Positions 18,788 to 26,830 of a stretch of 48,133 nt of DNA are shown here, in pieces. The DNA is from Paludibacter sp. (lineage in GTDB: Bacteria > Bacteroidota > Bacteroidia > Bacteroidales > Paludibacteraceae): contig JAAFGX010000024.1 in NCBI GenBank assembly GCA_010365115.1, forward strand, positions 1-48,133, in the 5' to 3' direction. Positions within the stretch are counted from its first letter, which is position 1. Each line of letters opens with the position of its first letter. The notes under the pieces were generated by a model. That model had not been told where the DNA came from, ran no database searches, and saw only the letters and a program-made list of their open reading frames with translations. The translations under genes were made by a program, and so were the position numbers.

Positions 18788-18819
18788 CAAAGATGATAAT
18801 TTATTTTTATTTATCCAAG
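18788..18819 (-). promoter_or_regulatory. Promoter of the trp operon
   Basis: On the minus strand, CATCTTTG (18788-18795) is one base from TAnnTTTG, and a TTGG at 18815-18818 lies about 19 nt upstream as a -33 element. The predicted start, near 18781, would leave a leader of about 20 nt before the trpL ATG. Confidence 0.5.
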
Positions 18820-18930
18820 AAAAATTGCATTTTTTTGAATATTACCATTTTAAAATAACTGGTACATTATTTATGAATACAATTTCATCATTTGTATTCA
18901 AAGTTAAAACGTTTAGTCGAAAAAAAACTC

Positions 18931-18938
18931 TATTTTTG
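18931..18938 (+). promoter_or_regulatory. radA -7 promoter element
   Basis: TATTTTTG matches TAnnTTTG exactly, 37 bp before the radA ATG. A -33 TTTG at standard spacing is not evident. Confidence 0.4.
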
Positions 18939-18975
18939 TATCTCTAACATTCCAAACACAAATAAGTTCAAAATC

Positions 18976-20346
18976 ATGGCTAAAACCAAATCCGTATACG
19001 TCTGTCAAAACTGTGGTGTCGATTCACCCAAATGGATTGGCAAATGCCCATCATGTGGGGAATGGAACAGTTATGTTGAAGAAATTATAAGTAAAGATAC
19101 GACGCCTAAATTTCAAATGGCAGGGATTGAAATTACAAAACAAAAACCAATTTTAATTTCTGATGTAGTTTCTGACGAAGAAAGCCGTATTGACACGAGT
19201 TGCAATGAACTGAACCGTGTGTTAGGTGGCGGATTGGTTCCCGGCTCATTGGTGCTTATTGGTGGTGAGCCTGGCATTGGGAAATCGACTTTGGTACTTC
19301 AGGTAGTATTGAATATGAAAGGAAAACGAACCTTGTATATTTCGGGAGAAGAAAGTGTGAAGCAACTGAAACTGCGCGCCGAACGATTGAAATTTGAAAA
19401 TCCGGAGTGTTATATTGTAAGTGAAACTTCTCTGGAACAAATATTTGTACATATTCAAAATATTCAACCCGATGTTGTTATAGTTGACTCCATTCAAACT
19501 GTTTCCACAGAATTAATCGAATCATCGCCGGGATCAGTTTCGCAAGTGCGCGAATGCACTGCGAATCTGCTGAAATTTTGTAAAACTACGTCAATTCCGG
19601 TCCTACTCATTGGTCATATTAACAAAGAAGGCAGCATTGCCGGCCCAAAAGTATTGGAACACATTGTTGATACAGTATTGCAATTTGAAGGCGACCAGCA
19701 TTATATGTACCGTATTCTTCGACCTGTTAAAAACCGCTTCGGAAGTACATCTGAACTCGGCATTTTCGAAATGCAACAAAGCGGTTTGCGTGAAGTAAGC
19801 AATCCATCGGAACTGCTCCTTTCACAAAACCATGAAGGATTGAGCGGTGTAGCTATTGCCTCGGCTATCGAGGGTATTCGCCCATTTCTGATAGAAGTTC
19901 AGGCATTGGTTAGTTCGGCCGCTTACGGCACACCACAGCGCTCGAGCACAGGTTTTGACTTGCGCCGCTTGAATATGCTGCTGGCAGTGTTGGAAAAACG
20001 CGCCGGATTTAAAATTGCTCAAAAAGATGTTTTTCTAAATATTGCAGGTGGTATCAAAGTGAATGATCCGGCTATCGATTTAGCAGTAATATCCGCTATC
20101 TTGTCATCAAATGTTGATATAGCTATTGAAAAACATGTTTGCATGACAGGGGAAGTTGGACTTTCAGGAGAAATTCGTCCCATTAACCGCATTGAACAAC
20201 GTATTCTTGAAGCAGAAAAACTGGGTTTCAAAAAGATGATTATTCCAGACATCAATCTGAAAAGCATCAATCTGACCAAATTGAATATTGAATTGGTAAG
20301 AGTGAAAAAAGTAGAAGAGGCTTTTAGAGTATTGTTTAAAGGGTAA
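18976..20346 (+). CDS. radA: DNA repair protein RadA
   Basis: 456 residues from the ATG at 18976, the usual length; the promoter element at 18931 argues against the earlier TTG. Zinc finger CQNCG...CPSCGEW (about 10-30), Walker A GGEPGIGKSTL, the RadA-specific KNRFGSTSE motif, and a C-terminal Lon-like domain with GEVGLSGEIRP. It promotes branch migration in recombination. It stands alone, divergent from the trp operon. Confidence 0.96.
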   Translation: MAKTKSVYVCQNCGVDSPKWIGKCPSCGEWNSYVEEIISKDTTPKFQMAGIEITKQKPILISDVVSDEESRIDTSCNELNRVLGGGLVPGSLVLIGGEPGIGKSTLVLQVVLNMKGKRTLYISGEESVKQLKLRAERLKFENPECYIVSETSLEQIFVHIQNIQPDVVIVDSIQTVSTELIESSPGSVSQVRECTANLLKFCKTTSIPVLLIGHINKEGSIAGPKVLEHIVDTVLQFEGDQHYMYRILRPVKNRFGSTSELGIFEMQQSGLREVSNPSELLLSQNHEGLSGVAIASAIEGIRPFLIEVQALVSSAAYGTPQRSSTGFDLRRLNMLLAVLEKRAGFKIAQKDVFLNIAGGIKVNDPAIDLAVISAILSSNVDIAIEKHVCMTGEVGLSGEIRPINRIEQRILEAEKLGFKKMIIPDINLKSINLTKLNIELVRVKKVEEAFRVLFKG

Positions 20347-20360
20347 TGACCCCAAACCTG

Positions 20361-20412
20361 AACAAGGCAAAACCAAGAGGTTAGACAAAAGAACCAAGAA
20401 CCAAGAGCCAAA
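20361..20412. repeat. Low-complexity AACCAAGA repeats after radA
   Basis: Imperfect copies of AACCAAGAG/AACCAAGAA follow the radA stop. Beyond this, to 20521, the DNA is AT-rich with no gene or hairpin that I can support. Confidence 0.45.
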
Positions 20413-20521
20413 AAAGTAATTTAAAATGATTTTATATTAATATTTTCATATTAAATTGATTATCTATTAATTGCAACTTTTAAAATACGTCAAAATAATT
20501 TATATTGTACCAAAAAATACA

Positions 20522-20921
20522 TTAATTTGAGAGTTTAGGTACTAATGACAAGATTGATATATAAAGAGTCACATTTGCAGTTATTGGTAAAGGCAAAGAA
20601 AGTATCCACCAATTCAGAAAAAACAATTGAGCACCAATAATCAAAAGAAGGCTGATTTTGCTCTTCGAAATTTTCTCTTCCTTAACGCCTTTGGTGCCCA
20701 AACAAGACAAGAAAAATGAGTGCAAATAACTTTGTCAATAACATAGCAGAAAATAAACCACTTGTTCGCTGAAAATTCAGTAGAATCCTATTCAGCGTAC
20801 TGTTGGTTAGATTCCAATCTTGAAAAGCTACATAACAGTACCAATAGATTTTTATCAGTACGAATAGAATACTAATGGCTCGCATAAATTCCATCACTTT
20901 AGCTAAGCCTCTTAAAATCAT
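20522..20921 (-). pseudogene. mobC: mobC/TraG-type coupling protein, N-terminal remnant with frameshift
   Basis: Two overlapping frames (20682-20921 and 20522-20725) join into the YWFCY membrane domain found at the N-terminus of Bacteroides conjugative coupling proteins: ISILFVLIKIYWYCYVAF, LNRILLNFQRTSGLF, then TKGVKEEKISKSKISLLLI. One extra base (or two missing) near 20697 separates them. The ATPase part is absent, so the gene is both frameshifted and truncated. The intact protein would bring the relaxosome to the mating channel. Confidence 0.75.
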
Positions 20922-21024
20922 CTTCCTGTTGCATATTCTTATGTTTTTAAGTGTAAATTTATTTTTCTAAAAAAGAATTGTTTTGTGCATTTATCTAGCA
21001 CGTTATGTATTAATCAAATAGTCA

Positions 21025-21108
21025 TTACAAACGCTTCTTACGTTTTTTCTTTTTTCTCATTCTGCGAATAAAAGCTTCTTCTTCGGAATCGACACCATTA
21101 CTGTCCAT
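21025..21108 (-). pseudogene. Probable C-terminal tail of the mobB relaxase
   Basis: A 27-codon frame with an acidic stretch (DSEEEAFIRRM) then a basic tail (RKKKKRKKRL). It sits between mobA and mobC remnants, where mobB belongs, and relaxases of this type can end in a basic tail. The tail is too short for firm homology; the assignment is by position and composition. Confidence 0.45.
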
Positions 21109-21109
21109 A

Positions 21110-21316
21110 CTAAATATATTGAGGGCTGAGTTTATTAAAGATGCAAGCCGTAATAAAATGCGCTTTTACTTTCATTCCTGTCTCATCAAACCTTGTAAGA
21201 AATGCCACGAGTTGCTGCTCATTAAAGCTTATTGAGTAGCGAAAAATAGCAGGATCACTCTTTGGTGTCCTCCCGGCTTTATGTCTTTGAGTTGATTTGT
21301 TATCTTCTTTTTTCAT
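21110..21316 (-). pseudogene. mobA: mobA mobilisation protein, N-terminal remnant
   Basis: About 63 residues match the start of the Bacteroides MobA accessory proteins: KHKAGRTPKSDPA-like start, FRYSISFN, FDETGMKVKAHFITACIF. The match stops abruptly, and a few unrelated residues (SPQYI) precede the stop. The rest of mobA and most of mobB are missing, consistent with one deletion joining about 21125 to the mobB tail. Confidence 0.75.
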
Positions 21317-21560
21317 TTAATGTGAATTTACTATTGAGCTAAATGCTCCATAAATTATTCTTCTAAAAGCGCACGACTTCGGAGGTGCTTTACCCCTGAA
21401 AGGGCAAGTCCATTCTAAGCAACTGAAAGAATTTCAAGCAGCTTAGAATACAACTTGCCGTTTGCTTCTTGCAAACACAGTTACTTTCATCGAATGTTTT
21501 TGTTTTTTTAAACTGCTATCTTTCATGACTGGACAAAATCAGTTTTCCTTTTTAAGTTCC
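21317..21560. other. Candidate origin of transfer upstream of mobA
   Basis: In Bacteroides conjugative elements oriT usually lies just upstream of mobA. Here the 244 bp hold several inverted repeats: GCAC...GTGC at about 21370, ATTCTAAGC/GCTTAGAAT around 21413-21450 enclosing TGAAA-GAA-TTTCA, and TTTGC-TTCTT-GCAAA near 21463. No coding sequence is evident. The nic site is not identifiable. Confidence 0.4.
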
Positions 21561-22135
21561 ACCATAGCAGGGTGTAAGACAAAATAAGTCAAAATAATAC
21601 AAACAGAGACACATTGAAAAAGGGATTATTTTTCTTCCGATATTTGCTTGAAATAATGCTTGAAAGCTCTTTTGAAAAAATGAAAAAAATAAATCTTGAA
21701 TAATTGAATAGCAAGTTAAAACTTTCAGAAAAAAACCTACCATTGGTAAGCGTGGGTTTAAAGCATAGGTAACGAGGATGCGTAATGGCACAAAGCGTTG
21801 GAAAATGAAATGGAGTAAATTGGCTGCTTTTTTTTTTTGTGTGTGTGTGTGGAATGGTGCAACGCTTTGCAGGAACTGTAACGTATTGCAACTATGAGTG
21901 GATTATAGCAGCCGTGTAGCGGAATGGAATGATTGTGGGTTGATTTTGTACCATGGAGTGACGAGTCACTTATGCTGCGAGGTGCTGAGGTTAGTGAAAT
22001 GAATTTAACGAATAAAGTGCATGGAATCGTAATTAATAAGCAAAGCGAAATAAACGAAGTCCCTGAAACGTCATGAGAGAAGAGAATGAATCTACCGCAA
22101 GCACAGGTACTGGCTTTAAAATAGTGTTCTAACAG
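21561..22135. other. Non-coding conjugative-element spacer
   Basis: No credible gene in 575 bp. It contains a T/GT run (21829-21850) and repeated GGAATG-type words on the plus strand. Open frames on the minus strand have Ser/His-rich, unlikely compositions. Probably the long untranslated region near the mobilisation genes of the element. Confidence 0.45.
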
Positions 22136-22165
22136 TTGAATATACAAAAATATTCACTATCTTTG
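22136..22165 (+). promoter_or_regulatory. hipBA promoter with overlapping palindromic operator
   Basis: TTG at 22136-22138 and TATCTTTG at 22158-22165 are 19 nt apart, a good promoter. Between them GAATAT-acaaaa-ATATTC (22138-22155) is a perfect 6-bp inverted repeat, well placed as the antitoxin operator. TAATATATTA words recur downstream to the hipB start. Confidence 0.55.
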
Positions 22166-22212
22166 CGTATAAATGATAATATATTAGTTTTTAATCAATA
22201 ATATATACTATA

Positions 22213-22545
22213 ATGAATAATATATTAGCTACTAACATAAGGCTGGACAATCTTAATTCAAGTGCAATAATCCATGCTATTGCCCAAAAAGTAAGGCAAA
22301 ATAGACTGGAACTTAACCTAACGCAAAAAGCACTGGCTACACGTGCCGGTATTAGTTTCGGCAGTCTTCGCCGTTTTGAAACTACCGGTGAAATATCGCT
22401 CAAAAGTCTTATTTTGATTGCTATTGCTTTGGATGCTACCGATGAATTTGATACACTATTTACCAAAAAGAAATATCAAAGTATCGACCAATTGCTAAAT
22501 GCAAAACAGAGCATGACTAAAAAAAGAGGCAGGAAAACGGAATAA
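22213..22545 (+). CDS. hipB: HipB-like antitoxin, XRE family repressor
   Basis: 110 residues with an XRE helix-turn-helix (about 24-80): VRQNRLELNLTQKALATRAGISFGSLRRFE. The basic C-terminal tail ends in KKRGRKTE. The protein would neutralise the HipA-like kinase encoded 47 bp downstream and repress their shared promoter, where a palindrome overlaps the core elements. The gene is intact in an otherwise decayed mobile element. Confidence 0.85.
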   Translation: MNNILATNIRLDNLNSSAIIHAIAQKVRQNRLELNLTQKALATRAGISFGSLRRFETTGEISLKSLILIAIALDATDEFDTLFTKKKYQSIDQLLNAKQSMTKKRGRKTE

Positions 22546-22592
22546 TAAGTAATGATTGCTTCAAACTATAATTTGCTTAATACCTTCAGTCT

Positions 22593-23693
22593 ATGTCAAT
22601 AAAAACGATTCCTAATATTCAACTCATTGAAATAAAACTATCGGATGTAAAAGTCGGCAGAATAGCACTTACTCCTGATAATCTTTGTGCTTTTGAGTAC
22701 GATGTTGATTATCTTCGAACAGGCGTTTCAATTTCGCCGTTTTATTTACCCCTGCAGGCAGGTGTTTTTGTTTCCAAACGCGATCCTTTTGCCGGAAATT
22801 TTGGTGTTTTCAATGACAGTTTACCCGACGGTTGGGGAAGTTTATTGTTAGATAGATACTTGACAGAACAAGGATTTAATCCACATAGTTTAAATACATT
22901 GGAACGGCTTAGTCTGATTGGAAAAACAGGACGTGGTGGACTAGAGTATTATCCTGAAAACAATATTATTTTGCCTGATGAAGTAATTCATCTTGATATG
23001 CTGGCAAAAGAAGCAGAAAAATTGTTGCAATCCGATTATACAGGCGGCTCGCTTGAACTGCTGTACAGATATGGAGGGTCGTCGGGAGGTGCACGACCAA
23101 AAGTATTTGTAAAAATAGAGGATGGCGATTGGCTCATTAAGTTTATAGCTTCAACTGATCCTGATAACGTGGGTGAGGTTGAATATAAATATTCTCTGCT
23201 TGCTAAAGCTTGTGGAATTGATATGCCCGAAACAAAACTTTTTGAAGGCAAGTATTTTGGCGTGAGACGTTTTGACCGTCAGAATAACAGTAAACAACAT
23301 GTTATTAGTGCAGCAGGATTGTTGAATGCTGATTATCGAATTCCAAGCCTTGATTACTCAATACTAATGACGGCTTGTTTGAGATTGACTCGCAATATGG
23401 AAGAAGTGTACAAGCTTTTCAAAATAATGGTTTTTAATGTGCTGATAAAAAACAAAGACGATCATGCCAAGAATTTTTCCTTTATTCTCATCAAAGGAGA
23501 GTGGCATTTATCGCCTGCTTATGATTTGTTGCCAAGCAATGGATTTAATGGATTTCATACTACCACTGTGAATGGGCAAGGATCTCCGACTCAAAAGGAT
23601 ATTATGGCAGTGGCTCAAAATATAGGATTAAACAAGCAACGTGCAAAAGATATTTACGAAGAGATTTTTGAAAAGTGCAAGGAGGTGAGATGA
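22593..23693 (+). CDS. hipA: HipA-like serine/threonine kinase toxin
   Basis: 366 residues. The N-terminal HipA-N region has the FGVFNDSLPDGWG motif; GGSSGGARPKVFV is the ATP/phosphate loop; NKDDHAKNFSF holds the catalytic Asp, and LSPAYDLLPS the metal Asp. E. coli HipA phosphorylates glutamyl-tRNA synthetase; this protein's target is unknown. All catalytic motifs are present. It is somewhat shorter than E. coli HipA (about 440). The same reading frame runs past its stop into the integrase remnant. Confidence 0.9.
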   Translation: MSIKTIPNIQLIEIKLSDVKVGRIALTPDNLCAFEYDVDYLRTGVSISPFYLPLQAGVFVSKRDPFAGNFGVFNDSLPDGWGSLLLDRYLTEQGFNPHSLNTLERLSLIGKTGRGGLEYYPENNIILPDEVIHLDMLAKEAEKLLQSDYTGGSLELLYRYGGSSGGARPKVFVKIEDGDWLIKFIASTDPDNVGEVEYKYSLLAKACGIDMPETKLFEGKYFGVRRFDRQNNSKQHVISAAGLLNADYRIPSLDYSILMTACLRLTRNMEEVYKLFKIMVFNVLIKNKDDHAKNFSFILIKGEWHLSPAYDLLPSNGFNGFHTTTVNGQGSPTQKDIMAVAQNIGLNKQRAKDIYEEIFEKCKEVR

Positions 23694-23735
23694 CCTTGCT
23701 TTTTCAATTCTTACTATTTATTTTCATCCGCAGAT

Positions 23736-24278
23736 ATGTTTGTTTTCAGTTGCTTCACCGGTTTGGCATATTCTGATATGTGTAATCTTTCGCAGAGACA
23801 CCTGTCAACGCAGATGGACGGTAGTTTGTGGATTAGCATTAAACCGCAGAAAACGAAAAGTGAATGTAATATACGTTTGTTGGATATACCTAAACAAATT
23901 CTTGATAAATATCTAGACGAGCGTAAGAGCGATAAAGTATTTAACATGATATCACTTAAATGTGTCTGCAAGAATTTAGAGAAAATAGCTGTTTTGTGGG
24001 GTATCGAGCATATAACCTTTCACATGGCAAGGCATAATTTCGGCACGCATATCACCTTGTCGCAGGGCGTCCCGATTGAGACTGTGAGCTGAATGATGGT
24101 ACATCGGTCAATAGCCACAACACAAATCTATGCCAAAATTACCAACAAGAAGGTAAATGAAGATATGAAATTGCTTTCAGAAAGGATTATCGATAAATAT
24201 GCTGTCTTTGAGGATAAAACCATGCCCGTTGGCATCAAACTTAATCAGAATTTCAAACGGAATAAGCAAACGGAATAA
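23736..24278 (+). pseudogene. Tyrosine recombinase (element integrase), truncated with an in-frame stop
   Basis: Only the catalytic domain remains. FSCFTGLAYSDM begins it; FHMARHNFGTH holds the HxxR pair; after PIETVS a TGA (24090-24092) interrupts the frame, which resumes with VHRSIATTQIYAKI containing the nucleophile Tyr. The N-terminal core-binding domain is missing. It resembles integrases of Bacteroides conjugative transposons. Fragments cannot recombine DNA, so the element is immobile in cis. Confidence 0.85.
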
Positions 24279-24335
24279 GGAAAAAAGGATAGAGCAGGAA
24301 TAAGAAGACTCTTGCAAATGAAAACCAGATGAAAT

Positions 24336-24366
24336 AATGGCAGAAGTTTAAAAACCTCTGCCATTA
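24336..24366. terminator. Hairpin after the integrase remnant
   Basis: AATGGCAGA and TCTGCCATT form a 9-bp stem around a 13-nt loop. Only weak T-richness follows on the plus strand, so this is a tentative bidirectional terminator between convergent genes. Confidence 0.4.
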
Positions 24367-24412
24367 CATTACTTTAAATATTACCCTATAATCACCAACT
24401 TTCTGTTGAAGG

Positions 24413-24709
24413 TTACACGACCGATTTTTGATATCCACTTTCCAGCATTTTTTCGATGTCAGATTCCTTATAGAGTATTTTTCCACCCAGTTGAATATAG
24501 GCAATTTTACCATGAGTTCTTTAGTCTTGCAAAGTCCGGCGACTGATTTTTAGTTTTTCAGAAACTTCTTTGTCGGTCAGAAAAAGTTCTCCGTTCAAGT
24601 GTGGCTTGTTATTCTCTACAAATAGGTCGATGTTATCAAGCATCCGTTTCGATGAATTGAAGAAATTCTTAATCCACTGGTTGTCTCTCGTTAATATTTC
24701 GTTGTTCAT
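24413..24709 (-). pseudogene. Excisionase-like helix-turn-helix gene with an in-frame stop
   Basis: The first 62 codons end ...EKLKISRRTLQD, then TAA (24521-24523) replaces an expected Tyr codon. The frame continues RTHGKIAYIQLGGKILY...SDIEKML to 24413. With the stop ignored it is a complete ~98-residue HTH-17/MerR-like protein, closely similar in plan to its neighbour. Such paired genes flank integrases of Bacteroides conjugative elements. Confidence 0.75.
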
Positions 24710-24734
24710 ATTCGTTGATTTTAGTGCTGAACTT

Positions 24735-25010
24735 TTATTTTGTCACTGATTTACTCAACACCTGTTCTATTTCACTCGGTTTGTAATACATTTTGTGGTT
24801 AACTTGACTGTAAGGCAATGTGCCATTGTCCCGGTATGTTTGAAGAGTCCTTTTTGAAATATTTAAAATCAGACATACATCCTGATTATCCAACCATTTT
24901 TTCAACCCTTTGTCTTGTTCGCTATTGAGAGAATCCACCTTTTTTACCAATGCCTCAAATCGGGTCATCATAGCTTCGAATGTGCGGGCTTCAATATTTA
25001 CTATTTCCAT
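24735..25010 (-). CDS. Excisionase-like helix-turn-helix protein
   Basis: 91 residues. N-terminal coiled segment (EAMMTRFEALVKKVDSL), then WLDNQDVCLILNISKRTLQ and YKPSEIEQVL, an HTH-17 fold as in excisionase and accessory regulators of conjugative transposons. It lies 25 bp upstream of a paralogue broken by a stop codon. Intact, but its integrase partner is not. Confidence 0.75.
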   Translation of the reverse strand: MEIVNIEARTFEAMMTRFEALVKKVDSLNSEQDKGLKKWLDNQDVCLILNISKRTLQTYRDNGTLPYSQVNHKMYYKPSEIEQVLSKSVTK

Positions 25011-25471
25011 TTCAAATTACTATTAGGTTTATTATTCTTTGATTTTCGGTAAATATACATCCTTATTTATAGATATATCCAGTTTGAAGCAGCAGTGACA
25101 TTATTCGGTTCTGATTGGCTTCGATTGGCGCTTTCAGAAATGAAAATTGGTATAAATATGAATGTTTGAAAAATAATAATTGAGGGGTCAGTATCACCGG
25201 AACATGCATATTTACGTGAAGAACAAGTATGGCTAACGCCAAATCTGAAACATGAAGTGTCATTATTACTTATTTCATTCGTTTTTATTCATTTTAGACC
25301 ACTAATAATAGAAAATGGTGAGTATACACCCACCATTCCCAGTTATTTTCTTGTAAATCTTTATTGATTTATAAGCTTTTATTTTCCTAACGCCAATTCA
25401 GGAGTATTACCACCATTTTGACCTTTTGATAACATCTACATTATTTTAATAACCTATTTGGGCTATAAACC
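25011..25471. other. Intergenic stretch without a supported gene
   Basis: 461 bp, AT-rich. A weak inverted repeat, AATGGTG with CACCATT (around 25314-25338), is the only structure noted. A boundary of the decayed mobile element may lie here, but no attachment-site repeat was found by eye. Confidence 0.4.
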
Positions 25472-26284
25472 TCATTTTACAGTTAATTTGGATTGAAGTC
25501 CATTCAAACTGACAATGTATAAACCACTTTTTAAGTTAATATCAATTATGTTATGCCCTTGATGAAGACCATTGGATTTTAATACAAGGTGTCCGAGCAT
25601 ATCGTTTATAAATAATTCTCCAGAATCGCTATCCAGAGCAACTGTTAAACGTCCATTAGCCGATACAGGATTAGGAAATAATTTAATTTCAGATGACTGC
25701 TTGTTAGGCGTTACAAATCCGGATATTCCTTCCTTATAAACTTTAATGTCATTTATTATCCACCAATCGCCCTTGTCAGTATTACTCACAATCCATATAT
25801 ATTTTCCTACTGCAGCTGGAAAGGTTAAGTCGATGATTGGATTTGTATTACCAGTGATAGTGGCAGCAAAAGTTTTGCCTGTAGGATCAAATAAATCGCC
25901 TGACATATCATTACCCACACTTGATCCAGAAGTTGCTGGATTGAAAGGGAATGCTTCATCAGTAACGTAAATATCAACACCTTGAGGGAAATTTGGACCA
26001 CCCAAATTATAAGTAATTGTGATCTTTGCAACTGGATATGAAGCACCCAAATCAATTTTAAACCAGCGGTTTGTTTTTGATGAACCACGTAATGCCCAAT
26101 ATGTTGTTGAAGCGTTTGCACCAAAATCAATTGCTCCCACCGGTGGATAAAGTGCGTCATAACGGAAGGTAGAAGCTGTCCAGTTTGTTTTTGGAATTTC
26201 TACCTGTGCCTGAGAGTTGCCAGGAAAGCTGGTTAGCATTACAATTGCGAAAATGAATGATTGTAATTTTTTATTTTTTTTCAT
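25472..26284 (-). CDS. Secreted discoidin-like protein with T9SS sorting domain
   Basis: 270 residues. Signal peptide (about 1-26), then an F5/8 type C (discoidin)-like beta-sandwich (about 30-180; WALRGSSKTNRWFKIDLGASYPVAKITI, GKYIWIVSNTDKGDWWIINDIKVY). The C-terminal type A sorting domain begins LFPNPVSANGRLTV and ends KLTVK. Export by T9SS to the surface or medium is expected. It lies downstream of susD and may bind the same glycan. The ligand is unknown. Confidence 0.75.
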   Translation of the reverse strand: MKKNKKLQSFIFAIVMLTSFPGNSQAQVEIPKTNWTASTFRYDALYPPVGAIDFGANASTTYWALRGSSKTNRWFKIDLGASYPVAKITITYNLGGPNFPQGVDIYVTDEAFPFNPATSGSSVGNDMSGDLFDPTGKTFAATITGNTNPIIDLTFPAAVGKYIWIVSNTDKGDWWIINDIKVYKEGISGFVTPNKQSSEIKLFPNPVSANGRLTVALDSDSGELFINDMLGHLVLKSNGLHQGHNIIDINLKSGLYIVSLNGLQSKLTVK

Positions 26285-26379
26285 TTATATTCTTTTTAAT
26301 AGTTATACTAAAATATTTAATTTGAATTTAATGCACCGGAATTAGTCTGGTATATGAGTAAAAGTTGGTCAATTCATAT

Positions 26380-26589
26380 TTACCTCCTTTCTTTTATTTT
26401 AGATTTACTTTCCATGGCTCCATGGTCGTCCTGTTTCTCCAATAACTTATTTCTCAATTTTTTCAAAGTACTCTTCACGGAAGAATACTCGCATATTAAC
26501 TTTTTTATTCCTTCACCGTTGATGGTATCTACTACTACATTTTTGCTTACATCAAGTCCGCATCCAAGTAATGCGACTTGCTTTTTGAT
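26380..26589 (-). pseudogene. IS110-family transposase, N-terminal remnant
   Basis: An open frame without a start codon reads QVALLGCGLDVSKNVVVDTI, then GEGIKKL and, near the end, DDHGAMES. This matches the DEDD-transposase start of IS110/IS1111 elements (GIDVxK...VATI.GEG...AMEST). Only about 70 codons remain. No ends are recognisable. Confidence 0.55.
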
Positions 26590-26683
26590 TTATGAATTAT
26601 AACTATTTTGATTTTTATAAATTCATCTAAGTACTTGACAAAAATTAAAAAATGACTTATAATTTGTAATTAACGTATAAATC

Positions 26684-26738
26684 AACTCCCAAAACAGAAT
26701 CTGTTCATGTGAATTATACAGCTGTTTTGGGAGTTTTT
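26684..26738 (+). terminator. Strong hairpin with T-run, plus strand
   Basis: AACTCCCAAAACAG pairs perfectly with CTGTTTTGGGAGTT (14 bp) around a 24-nt loop and is followed by TTTTT on the plus strand. No plus-strand gene is apparent upstream, so its transcript is unknown; it may be left over from the mobile element. Confidence 0.55.
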
Positions 26739-26830
26739 AGATCGACGAGTTTCAGATTGAAAGATTTAATTCATTTTGAGACATCCTCATTCTACTGTTA
26801 ACTAAATCTAATGCTTTCTTTTACTATTTA

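Noticed and set aside
21758..22147. 129-codon open frame on the minus strand rich in Ser and His
   Set aside because: Low-complexity composition, crosses a T/GT run, overlaps two other minus-strand frames of similar length; explained by skewed base composition of a non-coding conjugative-element spacer.
24090..24092. Integrase TGA as selenocysteine or other recoding
   Set aside because: Relatives have Lys here, no recoding element is visible, and a TAA stop with similar character occurs in the nearby HTH gene; simple decay is enough.
25063..25263. 66-codon minus-strand open frame
   Set aside because: No motif and no supporting context between the HTH gene and the discoidin-like gene.
26354..26602. 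82-codon plus-strand open frame
   Set aside because: Antisense to the IS110-like transposase fragment; no protein-like features of its own.
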